A stretch of 64,000 nucleotides of DNA from Sphingomonas sp. DG1-23. Its GTDB lineage: Bacteria; Pseudomonadota; Alphaproteobacteria; Sphingomonadales; Sphingomonadaceae. A model generated the notes under the pieces. The model was not told the origin of the DNA and ran no database searches. It was given only the letters and a program-made list of their open reading frames with translations. Positions within the stretch are counted from its first letter, which is position 1. Each line of letters starts with the position of its first letter. Shown one piece after another: positions 9,583 through 19,569 of the stretch. Made by a program: the position numbers and the translations under genes. The stretch covers positions 186,001 through 250,000 of the forward strand of contig NZ_JAVAMA010000007.1 of NCBI RefSeq assembly GCF_030730875.1, in the 5' to 3' direction.

Positions 9583-11046
9583 ATGTTCAGCCGTCAATTT
9601 CTGCTTGCGCCTCGCGCGATGGACGTGCCCCCGGGTTGGAAGCGCACCGGGATCGGCGGCTTCATCCTGCACAGCGCGCCGGATCTGCCGTTGATCGCTT
9701 TGGCACATGCCGAGGGCGAGGGTCTGATACTCGGCTGGCCGATTCACCAAGGTCGTCTGTTGTGCGATGGCGAGACGGCGGCGGTAAGCGAAAGCGCATG
9801 CGCGCCGCTGTTCACCGGCATTTCCGGCCGCTTCCTGATTCTCGAGGTTCGAGGTGGCGTTCTCCGCGCCTATCCCGATCCCTGCGGCCTTCTTCCGGCG
9901 GTCTATTGTCCGTCGCAAAGAGTGTTCGCGTCGAGCTCCGGACTCATCCCGTCGATCGAAGATTGCGGCGACGACGTCGAATTGCAGGCCGCTTTCGACA
10001 TTCCCGCCAAGAGCAACTGGTATCCCTTCGGGCTCACCGGCCGGAGAAACGTCCGCCGGTTGCTCCCCAACCATGTTCTGGACCTCGAGACGTTCGTGGC
10101 CGGACGCTATTGGCCGGACACGGATTTGCATGCGCTACGCGACGGGAGCGAAACCGGCCCGATGGTGGCGGAGATTGCCCGCTTGCTGCGCGAGAATGTC
10201 GGAGCGGTGGCAGCGCAGGACCAGGTGATGTGCAACCTCACGGCGGGCCGCGATTCGCGGATGATGCTGGCGGCCGCGCGGGATCATGTGGACGATATTA
10301 CGTTTTCGACTTTCAGGTTTCCCGATCGGACCGGGGCCGGGGATACCGAGATGGCGAGCCGCATCGCCGCGCGCTTCGGTTTACGTCACAGCATACTCGA
10401 TTGTCTCGATCCGATCGAGGCCGACCTCGCCGACTGGCTGCGCGATACCGGCACCTGCGTCGCCGGACGCACGCTCCAGCTCGCGACCACTTCGAAGCAC
10501 GTCGCCCGGATGGCGCGGTTCAGTCTCACCGGCCTCGCGGGAGAACTCGGGCGATCGGTCGACTGGCGCAAGGCGGATGCCGGCGAAACAAGCTTGTCGA
10601 CCGACATGTTGCTCAAACGACTTGGCGTGGACGTGCAGCGCCTTCCGCCCTCCGTGGAAGCGGCGGGGGACGTGTGGCGCGCTGCGCTCGGCCCCGTCCC
10701 CTTGTCGCTCCAGCTGGACATCGCACTGGTCGATCTGTGGCTCGGCTCCTGCTCGGGACCTTCCTTCTATGGCCATTGTCACGGCGGCATCAGCATCAGT
10801 CCGTTCAACGATCGGCGGATCATCGATCTGATGCTGAGACTGCCCCATCGCTACCGAATCGAGCAAAGACTGACGATCGACCTGCTCGATCTCATGTGGC
10901 CGGAGCTGAACCTGTTCCCGTTCAACCCCGCGACATCGGGCCGCAGGGCACGGTGGCGCGATCGTTTCAGGGCGGCATATAAGCGTCTGAAAAACGCGAT
11001 CCCACGCAAATTCGACAAGACGATTCTTGCAGGAAGAAAGTTGTAG
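9583..11046 (+). CDS. Asparagine synthetase-like amidotransferase homologue
   Basis: ATG 9583 was chosen because GAGG lies about 8 nt upstream; earlier in-frame ATGs (9529, 9541) would overlap the previous gene. The C-terminal half resembles the AsnB synthetase domain: its pyrophosphate loop reads NLTAGRDSRMML in place of SGGLDS, followed by FPDRTGAGDTEMASRIA. The N-terminal region is glutaminase-like in shape (YPDPCGLLPAVY) but has no Cys at position 2, so glutamine hydrolysis is unlikely. Such proteins occur in polysaccharide, lasso-peptide and lactam clusters. No lasso protease or precursor is nearby, so the acylated or amidated substrate is unknown. Confidence 0.8.
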   Translation: MFSRQFLLAPRAMDVPPGWKRTGIGGFILHSAPDLPLIALAHAEGEGLILGWPIHQGRLLCDGETAAVSESACAPLFTGISGRFLILEVRGGVLRAYPDPCGLLPAVYCPSQRVFASSSGLIPSIEDCGDDVELQAAFDIPAKSNWYPFGLTGRRNVRRLLPNHVLDLETFVAGRYWPDTDLHALRDGSETGPMVAEIARLLRENVGAVAAQDQVMCNLTAGRDSRMMLAAARDHVDDITFSTFRFPDRTGAGDTEMASRIAARFGLRHSILDCLDPIEADLADWLRDTGTCVAGRTLQLATTSKHVARMARFSLTGLAGELGRSVDWRKADAGETSLSTDMLLKRLGVDVQRLPPSVEAAGDVWRAALGPVPLSLQLDIALVDLWLGSCSGPSFYGHCHGGISISPFNDRRIIDLMLRLPHRYRIEQRLTIDLLDLMWPELNLFPFNPATSGRRARWRDRFRAAYKRLKNAIPRKFDKTILAGRKL

Positions 11047-11184
11047 GCGTCTGATGGCGAGATCTTTGCAGATGTGGTCCCTTCGCTCGTCTGGTAGCGA
11101 TTGTCTGGTGTCGATCCGTTGCAGCTTTGTTTTGAGCGGCTCCGGCGCGCGTCGCGGCCTGGGTCCCGTCCGGCGGATGGCGGC

Positions 11185-12063
11185 ATGATGGTCGCCCTCG
11201 AGGCCCGCCAACTCACGAAACGCTATCCGGGCGGGGTGAGCGCCCTCCAGCAATTCGATCTCGAGGTGCCCCGGGGCGGCGTTTTCGGGCTGCTCGGGCC
11301 GAATGGGGCCGGCAAGAGCACGTTTCTGCGCATCGTCATGGATCTGGTGCGGCCGACTTCCGGCAGCATCGGCCTTTTCGGGCGTGAACGCACCTCGGCT
11401 GCGTTGCGGCGCGTCGGGGCGTTTATCGAAGGCGCGCGCTTCCCGCCTTTCTTCACCGCGCGCGAGGTCCTCGCATGGGTTGCTCTCAATACAGGCCATC
11501 CTGCTGGCGGCGAGGCGGAGCTGTTGCAGCGGGTCGGCCTTTCCAACGCCATGGATCGCCGCGTCGACGGCTTCTCGCTGGGCATGAAGCAACGACTGGG
11601 CATCGCGACCACCATGATCGGAAATCCGGATCTGATCATCCTCGACGAGCCGACCAACGGCCTCGACCCAGCCGGCATCCTCGACATCCGACGGCTGGTT
11701 CGGGAGTTGGCGGAAGTCGATGGCACGACGGTGCTGCTTTCGAGCCATCTGCTGGATGAAGTGGAGCGGACTTGCGACCGCGTCGCGATTGTCGATGGAG
11801 GCAGGCTGATCGTTCAGGGGGCGATAAGCGACGTCGTCGGCGGCGAGACACGGCTTCGGGTCCGCGCGGAGCCGGCCCATATTGCGCTGTCGATCATCGG
11901 GGCGTCCGGACGCGTCGAGGGGGACGTCATCGTCGTCGCCATTGCCGAAGCGGATGCGCCCCACCTGATCGCGGCGCTGTGCGCGGCGAACGTCGCGGTG
12001 TTCGAAGCGACATGGCAGCGTCAAACGCTCGAAAGCGTGTTCCTGAACCGGGTTGGCGGCTAG
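11185..12063 (+). CDS. ABC-2 type transporter ATP-binding protein
   Basis: A 292-residue ATPase: Walker A GPNGAGKSTF, signature FSLGMKQRLGIA, Walker B LIILDEPTNGLDPAG, H-loop LLSSHLLDEVE, then a C-terminal accessory domain of about 70 residues as in CcmA/NatA/BcrA-type ATPases. The start is one of two tandem ATGs (11185, 11188) after GGCGG; the 5' extension of the frame is not protein-like. It is followed immediately by its permease gene (stop TAG, then ATG). BcrA-like systems often give self-protection against peptide antibiotics, which would fit the locus but is not shown. Confidence 0.9.
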   Translation: MMVALEARQLTKRYPGGVSALQQFDLEVPRGGVFGLLGPNGAGKSTFLRIVMDLVRPTSGSIGLFGRERTSAALRRVGAFIEGARFPPFFTAREVLAWVALNTGHPAGGEAELLQRVGLSNAMDRRVDGFSLGMKQRLGIATTMIGNPDLIILDEPTNGLDPAGILDIRRLVRELAEVDGTTVLLSSHLLDEVERTCDRVAIVDGGRLIVQGAISDVVGGETRLRVRAEPAHIALSIIGASGRVEGDVIVVAIAEADAPHLIAALCAANVAVFEATWQRQTLESVFLNRVGG

Positions 12064-12870
12064 ATGCTGGGCGCCGCGATTCGAAGCGAATGGTATCGGA
12101 CGACCCGCAATCGGAATCTGCTGTTCTGGGCCTATGGCGTCATTCCTCTCGTATATTTCGCCCTTGCAGCGACCTTCGACATCTCGATGGTGCTTCAGAA
12201 CGGATCGCCGAAGGATTCGGATAACCTGAGAATGATTGCGCGCGTCCTCAATGTCGCGGGCAATCCTGTGGCGCATTTGTTTTTCGCCATTGGCGCAGCG
12301 AGCATCGTTGCCGACGATTACCGTTGGGAGACGTGGCGTTTGATCGTGCCGCGTAATGGGCGCCGGTCGCTGATCGCCGGGAAATTCCTGACCTATCTGA
12401 TGCTGGTCGGCCTCGCTCTGGTGCTCACGGTAATCGGCGATCGATTCGTCGCGGTCGCGGCCGGCATCGTGCGGGGGCAGGTCGATTGGCCGTCCGCGCA
12501 GGCGGTCGGGCAGGCGAGCGCGGTCTTCTTCGCCGCCTGGTTCGAACTGGGAGTGTTGGGCGCGGCGGTCATGTTTCTTGCGATATTGACGCGATCGCTG
12601 CTGGGCGCCGTCATCCCCGCTTTCCTGTTGTCCCTGACGGCGGCGATGGGGCTCGATTATCTGGTACCCAGGCGTGACGCGCCCTGGGCGTTGCTGGCCC
12701 CGGGGCGCGCCGGCGAGGTGGTCCGGGAGTGGATTTTGCCGCCCTCCGGGGTGCCGATGATCCGGACGGAAACCGCGGCGCTGGCTGCTATCTCGTTGTT
12801 TCTCTGGGCGGTATCTGCATTGACGCTCGCCATCCTCGCATTCGGCAGACAGGATTTGTCGAATGAATAG
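12064..12870 (+). CDS. ABC-2 type transporter permease
   Basis: A 268-residue protein with about six hydrophobic segments (about 20-40, 60-80, 105-130, 150-175, 180-200, 235-262). The order fits an ABC-2 permease (WETWRLIVPRNGRRSLIAGKF in the first cytoplasmic loop). The gene starts directly after the stop of the ATPase gene, so the two form a dedicated transporter. The substrate is unknown. It ends the plus-strand run that began at 6449. Confidence 0.85.
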   Translation: MLGAAIRSEWYRTTRNRNLLFWAYGVIPLVYFALAATFDISMVLQNGSPKDSDNLRMIARVLNVAGNPVAHLFFAIGAASIVADDYRWETWRLIVPRNGRRSLIAGKFLTYLMLVGLALVLTVIGDRFVAVAAGIVRGQVDWPSAQAVGQASAVFFAAWFELGVLGAAVMFLAILTRSLLGAVIPAFLLSLTAAMGLDYLVPRRDAPWALLAPGRAGEVVREWILPPSGVPMIRTETAALAAISLFLWAVSALTLAILAFGRQDLSNE

Positions 12871-12919
12871 AAACGTCTGGTGGGGCTTTGGATCCGGATA
12901 TTGGTGTCAGGGCGTTTCG

Positions 12920-13480
12920 TTAGGGCAGGCGTCTGGCCGATGAGGCGAGCTGGTCATAATGATTGTCGACATAGTGCCGTAGCCAGGGCGCCATTTGTTC
13001 GGGATGTCCTTCCCTGAAATCCCGCAGCTCCTGCAGATTGAGGAAGCTGATCTCGTCGATCTCCGCCGGGTTCGGCGACGGCCGCTGATCGAGCCGCCCG
13101 AAATAGATATAGGCGAGCTCATTCTCTTCCATCGTGGGGCTCACCCTGGTTCGGTAGCGTACGCGAAACTGATATTTCAGCCGCGCCGTGATGCCCAATT
13201 CCTCTTGCAGGCGGCGATTGGCCGCGACGCCCGTGGCTTCTCCGGGCCGCGGGTGGCCGCAGCATGCGTTCGCCCATAGGCCACCAGAGTGGTATTTTCC
13301 TGCCTGCCGTCGCTGCAACAGCAATCTGCCGTCCTGATCGAGGAGAAAGATCGAAAAGGCGCGATGAAGAAGTCCTTCGATGTGCACGCTGCGCTTATCT
13401 GTCGACCCTATAGCCCGGTTGCATTCTCGGATGAGTATCAACTGTTCGGAAAGACTGGTGTCGTCGTGAATCATAATCAT
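12920..13480 (-). CDS. idi: Isopentenyl-diphosphate delta-isomerase, type I
   Basis: A 186-residue Nudix-fold enzyme interconverting isopentenyl and dimethylallyl diphosphate. Catalytic Cys is in NACCGHP and the active-site Glu in EENELAYIYFG; GLLHRAFSIFLLD, LLLQRRQAGKYHSGGLWAN and the Nudix helix RRLQEELGI are also present. The length matches bacterial type I Idi (about 180). Start taken at ATG 13480 (ATG 13474 also possible); the longer frame to 13597 is not needed. It stands alone and convergent to the ABC-2 genes. Sphingomonads often carry idi with carotenoid genes, but none is visible here. Confidence 0.92.
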   Translation of the reverse strand: MIMIHDDTSLSEQLILIRECNRAIGSTDKRSVHIEGLLHRAFSIFLLDQDGRLLLQRRQAGKYHSGGLWANACCGHPRPGEATGVAANRRLQEELGITARLKYQFRVRYRTRVSPTMEENELAYIYFGRLDQRPSPNPAEIDEISFLNLQELRDFREGHPEQMAPWLRHYVDNHYDQLASSARRLP

Positions 13481-13771
13481 CCAATCCCGTCGACATTCTC
13501 GATAGCGATAGACCGTTGTCTCGAATGATGGTGAGACAGGCCACACGGAAGGGACTTCGCTTGATGTAGCATAGTTGCATATTGCCTTGTTGCACAAGGT
13601 GGATAGCGACCAGGCGAAACCAAAGCGGGATCGCGGCGACGTCAGCGAGGCGGATACTGTATGAGGCAGCGAAATTTGCTGATTGACATGTCAATATCAT
13701 GAGCTGGCATGTTGCGACGACTTATATATAGTCAGATCGCGGATCCGCATTCGATATAAGGGCCAGGCAGG

Positions 13772-14218
13772 ATGTATGAGAAAACACCGTGCATTGTGAA
13801 TGTCAGCGAATCGCGCGTCGATCGAGTGGAGCGCCTGATAGGGCTGCTGCGGAGGTATAGCTTTGTCGGTCTGGTGGCGATGATAACTACCAGATTTGAA
13901 ATTGGATCCGATGAAGACGGCAATGTAACCATAGGTCTGTTCGCGGTCGTTCCGGATCGAAAAACCCGGGAGATGCAGGAATTCTCCAGCCATTGGTCTT
14001 TATCGGCGCAATGGTTCGATCAAGCGAGCGACTTTGAAATCAGGACGTCGCTCGAGAAGGAATTTCAGCGACTCTGGTATCATGAATATGAAGAGAGCGT
14101 GTGCTTCGATGGCCAGCTCGTGCGCGATCCGCATTCCTGGGCCGATATAGAAAAATACCATGCCGAGCTGCTGCAGCTGGAGGAGCAGCGCAAGGTAGGG
14201 CTAGACCAGGTGCGTTGA
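13772..14218 (+). CDS. Hypothetical protein, 148 aa
   Basis: I do not recognise this protein. It is 148 residues, acidic, with no signal peptide or transmembrane segment. The central part is rich in beta-like hydrophobics (TRFEIGSDEDGNVTIGLFAV), and the C-terminus is helical and charged (WADIEKYHAELLQLEEQRK). AGGCAGG directly precedes the ATG. Base composition is less GC-rich than its neighbours, which suggests a recent arrival. It is an orphan between idi and the receptor gene. Confidence 0.6.
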   Translation: MYEKTPCIVNVSESRVDRVERLIGLLRRYSFVGLVAMITTRFEIGSDEDGNVTIGLFAVVPDRKTREMQEFSSHWSLSAQWFDQASDFEIRTSLEKEFQRLWYHEYEESVCFDGQLVRDPHSWADIEKYHAELLQLEEQRKVGLDQVR

Positions 14219-14600
14219 CCGCGCGTTCAGGAAGAGGTCCCGCGTAGGCCGGTTTCGGTGCGGCAACGAATGTGCGGGCGTTTTGCCAGCGGGCGCCGCC
14301 GCAGGACATCGGCCTCTCGGTCCATTGTCGACGCCGTCGCACTTGGCTGATGACGGCGGTCGTCGGATCGCTGTCGGGCGAGGTCGCCGACATCGAGCGC
14401 GCCGCCACTCTCCGAGGGCGTTCCAGCGGTCTTTTCGACCTGATCGGCCGAAGGCCGTAGATAATGTGTCCGGTGAGACACACATGTCGCAATAATGCGT
14501 CCGATGATGTTTGGGCGTTATTCGGGCCTTGATGGCGTGCTTTCTGTCCTGCAGCATATGGTTCTCCAATGCGCCCTTCCGTTTTTTTGTAAGAGGGAAC
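14219..14600. other. Intergenic, no convincing gene
   Basis: Short open frames exist on both strands, but none has a clear ribosome site or protein-like composition. The 3' part near 14560-14600 is T-rich (seven T, then AAGAGGGAAC) and carries the receptor's ribosome site. I see no strong hairpin. Confidence 0.5.
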
Positions 14601-17507
14601 ATGATGAACCGATCGTTCGTGACCGCGCGCGCGAGTGTTCTTGCCCTTGCCGTTTCGGCCTTGGTGCTGCCGCTCAGTGTCCACGCCCAGGCCGCTCCCG
14701 AAGACACCCCGCAAGAGGCCACTGCCGACAGCAGCGGAGATATCGTGGTGACGGGATCGCGCATCCGGCGAGATCCGCTCGACAATCCTTCGCCGGTGGT
14801 CACCGTCGACGAAGCGTCGATCGCGAAGACCGGCCTTTCGTCGATCGTCGACGTGCTGCAGCGCATCCCGGCATCGTCGGGCGGCCTCAACTCGAAGTTC
14901 AACAATTCGGGCAATTTCGGCAATCCGCCCGATGGCGGCGGCGTCGGGGCAGGGTCGGCGGCGATCGACCTGCGCTATCTTGGCGCGAAACGCACGCTCG
15001 TGTTGGTGGACGGCCTGCGTTACGTCAACGGCGCCAGCGCCAGCGGAATCCCCGGCACGGTCGACCTCAATTCAATCCCCGATGTGATGATCCAGCGCGT
15101 CGAGGTGCTGCAATCGGCGGCGTCGGCGCTCTACGGATCGGACGCCATTGGCGGCGTGGTCAACATCATCACGCGCTCGAACCAGCAGGGTTTCCGCGCC
15201 AGCGCCCAATATGGCCAATATCTGGGCGACAATGACGGCGACACCCAGAACTACCAGTTGAGCTGGGGCGGCGGCAACGATCAGGTCCATCTCGATATCG
15301 GCGGCTTCTATACGAAGCAGGACCCGGTGCGCGCGCGCGATCGGGCGATCTCGCAATTCCCCAATCCCGGCCAGACCAGCTGCACCGATCCGGTGGGCGG
15401 CTGTTCGGGCGCGGCAGTCAATGGGCGCATCCTGTTCAACCCCGGCAATCCTTCGCTGCCCGCGGGCGGCGCGATTACCGTGCGCAATCCGCCGCTGAAC
15501 GGGCGCGGGGTCTATGATCCGACTCTGGTCGGCGGGGACTTCCGCGCCTTCACCACGGCGGATCGCTTCAACTTCGCGCCGTTCAATTATTTCCTGACGC
15601 CGAACGAACGCTATGGCGGCTTCATGAACGCCCGGGCGGAGTTTTCCGAGGCGTTCAACGTGCGGCTCAAGGCGAGCTGGGCGCATCGCAATTCGCAGAA
15701 TCAGGCGGCGTTCCTGCCGCTGAACGTCGGCCCGGATTCGGGCAACGGCAATCTGCTCGACACGATCTCGATCGACGTCACCAATCCGTACAATCCTTTC
15801 GGCATCACGCTGAATTCGGGCACCAACGGACAGCCGGCGACCTATTCGCTGGTCGGGCGCCGGCTGGTCGAGGCCGGGCAGCGCACCTACAACCAGGAAG
15901 TCGACACGCTCAGCGTCACCGGGACGATCGACGGCAAGTTCCATCTGTTCGGCCGCCCCTGGTATTATGACGCGAACGCGGTCTTCGGCTTCAACGATGC
16001 GCATCAGCTGTTCACCGGAAATCTGAACGCCGCGCGGCTGGCGCAGGCGCTCGGGCCGGTCAGCCAGTGCACCGGGGCGTGCGTGCCGTTCAACATCTTC
16101 GGCGGGCTGGGCTCGATCACTCCGCAGATGCTGGCCTTCGTCGCGTTCGACGAGAAGTCGCGCAGCAGTCAGGAATTGCAGGACTATACGTTCAACGTAT
16201 CGGGCGAGTTGTTCGACCTGCCCGGCGGGCCGGTCGGCATCGCGTTCGGCTACGAACATCGCTATCAGGAGGGCAGCTTCACCCCCGATCCGGTGATTCA
16301 GGCCGGGCTGGGCGCGGACATTCCGGCTCAGGCCGCGCGCGGATCGTTCGACGTGGACGAAGTCTATGGCGAATTGCGCTTGCCGCTGATCCGCGACGTG
16401 CCGTTCCTGCGATTGGTCGAGCTCAACGGCGCGGTGCGCTATTCGGACAATTCGACCTATGGCGGCAACACCACCTTGTCGGGCGGCGCGCTGTGGAAGC
16501 CGGTCGAGGACCTGCTGCTGCGCGGTCAATATGCCGAAAGCTTCCGCGCCGCATCGATCGGCGAGTTGTTCGGTGCCCAGTCGCGGTTCGATCAGACGCT
16601 CAACGATCCTTGCACCAGCGCGGCGGGCGGGTTGTTCCAGACCAACGCCACGGTCCGCGCCAATTGCATCGCGAACGGCGTCCCCGCCAATGGCAGCTAT
16701 GTCGAGCCGCAGGGCGGACAGATCAGCGTGCTCACCGGCGGCAACGCCGCGCTGGCGCCCGAGACGGCGGAGACCTGGGTGTTCGGCGCGGTCTACAGCC
16801 CGGCATGGGCGCGGGCCGGCATGTTCAGCGCGCTGAGCCTCGAGGTGAATTATTACGACATCAGGGTCGACGGCGCGATCGCATCGATCCCGGCGGAGGT
16901 GCTGCTCGATCGCTGCGCCCAGACCGGCGACGCCTTGTCCTGCGCGGCGGTGGAGCGCACGCCCGCCGGCTTCATCTCCGCAGTCAACGGCGTCTTGCTC
17001 AACACCGGCGGCGTCCGGACCCGCGGCGTCGACGCGACGCTCAACCTGCGCACCCGCGACACCGGGGCCGGCACCTTCGGGCTATCGGTGAGCGGCAATT
17101 ATCTGCTCAAATATGAGGAGACGGTGCCGGCAACGAGCGGATCGACCACTACCGACTATACCGGCACCGAGCGGGGCAGCCCCGACCAGGCCTATCCGCA
17201 CTTCAAGGGGCAGGCGACTCTCGACTGGGACATCGGGCCGGTCGCACTGGCCATCACCGGGCGCTATATCGATAACGTCGTGGAAAATCAGGGCGGCAAC
17301 CGGCTGGACAGCCGCCTGTACGGCGACGTCCAGTTCAGCTTCCGGCCGAGCTGGATGGGCGAGCGGTTCGGGCTCACCCTGGGCGTCAACAACGTCTTCG
17401 ACAGCGACCCGCCGCCGTGCATCTCGTGCAGCCTGAACAATTACGATCCGACCACCTACGACATTCCGGGGCGGTTCGGTTATGTGCGACTGAGCTACGG
17501 CTTCTGA
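14601..17507 (+). CDS. TonB-dependent outer-membrane receptor
   Basis: A 968-residue receptor. It has a signal peptide (to about 32, VLPLSVHAQA), a plug domain with DIVVTGSRIRRDP and the ALYGSDAIGGVVNI signature near residue 180, a long beta-barrel, and a C-terminal aromatic residue (YVRLSYGF) needed for barrel assembly. ATG 14601 follows AAGAGGG. This sphingomonad/xanthomonad-type receptor usually imports oligosaccharides or siderophores. The GH35-type enzyme 130 nt downstream argues for a galactoside-containing glycan. Confidence 0.93.
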   Translation: MMNRSFVTARASVLALAVSALVLPLSVHAQAAPEDTPQEATADSSGDIVVTGSRIRRDPLDNPSPVVTVDEASIAKTGLSSIVDVLQRIPASSGGLNSKFNNSGNFGNPPDGGGVGAGSAAIDLRYLGAKRTLVLVDGLRYVNGASASGIPGTVDLNSIPDVMIQRVEVLQSAASALYGSDAIGGVVNIITRSNQQGFRASAQYGQYLGDNDGDTQNYQLSWGGGNDQVHLDIGGFYTKQDPVRARDRAISQFPNPGQTSCTDPVGGCSGAAVNGRILFNPGNPSLPAGGAITVRNPPLNGRGVYDPTLVGGDFRAFTTADRFNFAPFNYFLTPNERYGGFMNARAEFSEAFNVRLKASWAHRNSQNQAAFLPLNVGPDSGNGNLLDTISIDVTNPYNPFGITLNSGTNGQPATYSLVGRRLVEAGQRTYNQEVDTLSVTGTIDGKFHLFGRPWYYDANAVFGFNDAHQLFTGNLNAARLAQALGPVSQCTGACVPFNIFGGLGSITPQMLAFVAFDEKSRSSQELQDYTFNVSGELFDLPGGPVGIAFGYEHRYQEGSFTPDPVIQAGLGADIPAQAARGSFDVDEVYGELRLPLIRDVPFLRLVELNGAVRYSDNSTYGGNTTLSGGALWKPVEDLLLRGQYAESFRAASIGELFGAQSRFDQTLNDPCTSAAGGLFQTNATVRANCIANGVPANGSYVEPQGGQISVLTGGNAALAPETAETWVFGAVYSPAWARAGMFSALSLEVNYYDIRVDGAIASIPAEVLLDRCAQTGDALSCAAVERTPAGFISAVNGVLLNTGGVRTRGVDATLNLRTRDTGAGTFGLSVSGNYLLKYEETVPATSGSTTTDYTGTERGSPDQAYPHFKGQATLDWDIGPVALAITGRYIDNVVENQGGNRLDSRLYGDVQFSFRPSWMGERFGLTLGVNNVFDSDPPPCISCSLNNYDPTTYDIPGRFGYVRLSYGF

Positions 17508-17569
17508 CGGACGCGTGAGCGCGGGCGGAAGGGGCACGACATTTGCGTCCGCACGTGCAATGCCATGTC

Positions 17570-17601
17570 CGGCGGCCGGGGGATTCATTCCCCGGCCGCC
17601 G
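17570..17601 (+). terminator. 12-bp perfect hairpin after the receptor gene
   Basis: Arms 17570-17581 and 17590-17601 (CGGCGGCCGGGG/CCCCGGCCGCCG) enclose an 8-nt loop. No T tract follows, so it may stabilise or attenuate the message rather than act as a classical intrinsic terminator. It lies between the receptor and the beta-galactosidase gene. Confidence 0.6.
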
Positions 17602-17638
17602 CGACACAGGCTTCCACAGGCAATTGGCGGGACCGTAG

Positions 17639-19288
17639 ATGCAATCAGCTAGGTTTTGCGTGCGCGTGTCTCGCCGCGTCATGGCTTCGTTTACATGCCT
17701 CGCCTCCACGCTCCTGATCGCCTCCGCGAGCGCGCAAGAGCCGCCGCGGCTGGTATCGAAGGACGGTCGGCACGCGCTGATCGTCGATGGCGCCCCGTTC
17801 CTCATGCTCGGCGCGCAGGCCAATAATTCGAGCAACTATCCCGATATGCTGCCGCAGGTCTGGCCGGCGATCGAGCGCATGCATGCCAATACGCTCGAGA
17901 TGCCGATCGCCTGGGAGCAGATCGAACCCGTCGAAGGCAGGTTCGACTTTGCCTTCGTCGATGCTCTGGTCGAACAGGCGCGCGCGCGACAGGTCCGCCT
18001 CGTCCTCCTGTGGTTCGCCAGCTGGAAGAACACCGGCAACAGCTATGCGCCCGAATGGGTGAAACGCGACACCGTGCGTTTCCCGCGGATGCGGAAGCCC
18101 GACGGGACCACGCACTACGCGTTGAGCCCGCATGGCCGGAACACCCTCGAGGCGGACAAAAATGCCTTCGTCGCGTTGATGCGGCATCTTCGCACGATCG
18201 ACCGCGACCATAGGGTGATCATGGTCCAGCCGGAGAATGAGGCGGGCAGCTATAGCCTCGCGCGTGACCATGCGCCGGATGCCGACCGGCTGTTCAAGGG
18301 CCCGGTGCCCACTGAGCTGGTCCGCGCCCTCAAGCGTGAGCCGGGCAGCTGGACGCAATTATTCGGCAAGCGCGCCGAGCAGTATTTCCAGACCTGGCAT
18401 CTGGCGCGCTATATCGATGAGATCGCCGCGGCCGGAAAGGCGATCAAGCCGCTGCCGATGTATGTGAACGCCGCGCTTGGCGATGCTTTCAGCGACGAGA
18501 GCGGCAATGTCGGGCCATCGGGCGGGCCGAACTGGAACGTCATCCCGATCTGGAAGGCGGCCGCCCCGCATATCGACCTCGTCGCTCCCGATATCTACAC
18601 GCGCGACCCGCTCGCGGTGACGAGCTACCTCGATAAATATGCGCGTCCTGACAATGCCTTGATGGTGCCGGAGATCGGCAATGCCCGGGACTATGCGCGG
18701 TTCCTGTGGCCGGCGCTGGGTCGCGGTGCGATCGGTTTCGCGCCGTTCGGCATGGATGATACCGGCTTCTTCAACTATCCGCTGGGCGCGAAGGCCTTCG
18801 ACGCGGAAACTTTCGAGGCATTCGCGGCGCCCTATCGCTTTCTTGCGCCCATCGCGCGCGACTGGGCGAGGATCGCATTCGAGAAGCCGGTCTGGGGCAC
18901 CGCAAAGGGGGCGAAGGAGCAGGCGACGGTGATGGGCCGCTGGCGCATCGGCGCGGAATATGGCCTCTGGCAGATGGGCGAGCCGGGTTGGTCGAGCTGG
19001 ACCAAGGTCGATCCGCATCCTTTGGCGGAGGCGCCCGTCGGCGGCATGGTCGTCGCGCAGCTCGAACCCGACACCTTCCTGATCACCGGGACCGACGTTC
19101 GGGTGCGTCTGTCGCTGGCGAACGGCAAGGCGGGCGAACAGGCACAGCTCATCAGCGCCGAGGAAGGCAGTTTCCGAAACGGGAAATGGCAGATGGCCCG
19201 CCGCTGGAATGGCGACCAGATCGATTACGGATTCAACTTCACCGGCAAACCCGTGCTGCTCAAGGTCGAGATGGGGACCTATCCGTAG
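17639..19288 (+). CDS. GH35-type beta-galactosidase (DUF5597)
   Basis: A 549-residue secreted glycoside hydrolase. A signal peptide ends near LLIASASAQ (about 33). The (beta/alpha)8 domain has the GH35 acid/base region QPENEAG (Glu201) and a nucleophile candidate Glu345 in VPEIGN. The C-terminal about 150 residues match the position of DUF5597. Family members remove terminal beta-galactosyl residues from plant or microbial glycans. It probably acts in the periplasm on material brought in by the upstream receptor. ATG 17639 was used; ATG 17681 is an alternative. Confidence 0.88.
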   Translation: MQSARFCVRVSRRVMASFTCLASTLLIASASAQEPPRLVSKDGRHALIVDGAPFLMLGAQANNSSNYPDMLPQVWPAIERMHANTLEMPIAWEQIEPVEGRFDFAFVDALVEQARARQVRLVLLWFASWKNTGNSYAPEWVKRDTVRFPRMRKPDGTTHYALSPHGRNTLEADKNAFVALMRHLRTIDRDHRVIMVQPENEAGSYSLARDHAPDADRLFKGPVPTELVRALKREPGSWTQLFGKRAEQYFQTWHLARYIDEIAAAGKAIKPLPMYVNAALGDAFSDESGNVGPSGGPNWNVIPIWKAAAPHIDLVAPDIYTRDPLAVTSYLDKYARPDNALMVPEIGNARDYARFLWPALGRGAIGFAPFGMDDTGFFNYPLGAKAFDAETFEAFAAPYRFLAPIARDWARIAFEKPVWGTAKGAKEQATVMGRWRIGAEYGLWQMGEPGWSSWTKVDPHPLAEAPVGGMVVAQLEPDTFLITGTDVRVRLSLANGKAGEQAQLISAEEGSFRNGKWQMARRWNGDQIDYGFNFTGKPVLLKVEMGTYP

Positions 19289-19569
19289 CGGCAGTGCCTC
19301 GCGCGGTGATATTCCGGGAAGGCCCGGCAGGGTTAGGAAGTTGAGGATCTTCATCAATTCCTGGCCAGCAGGATCGCGCCTGCGTACCGGGATCGAACAG
19401 GCACTTCCGAATGCCGAGCCTGTGGCGAACCGAAAAACACCTGTGATCTCGCGCCGATGGCCTTGCGGCTGGACTGTTTTCGTGCGCGACGGCCAGGGGC
19501 GCATCGGAAAGCGATTGCGGGGCCACCTCATATGGCAGCCCCGCCGGCCGGACTTCCGCGTGAGCGCGA

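Noticed and set aside
9583..11046. Lasso-peptide cluster based on the asparagine-synthetase-like protein
   Set aside because: No McjB-type protease, RRE protein, lasso precursor or isopeptidase is nearby, and the neighbours are glycosyltransferases.
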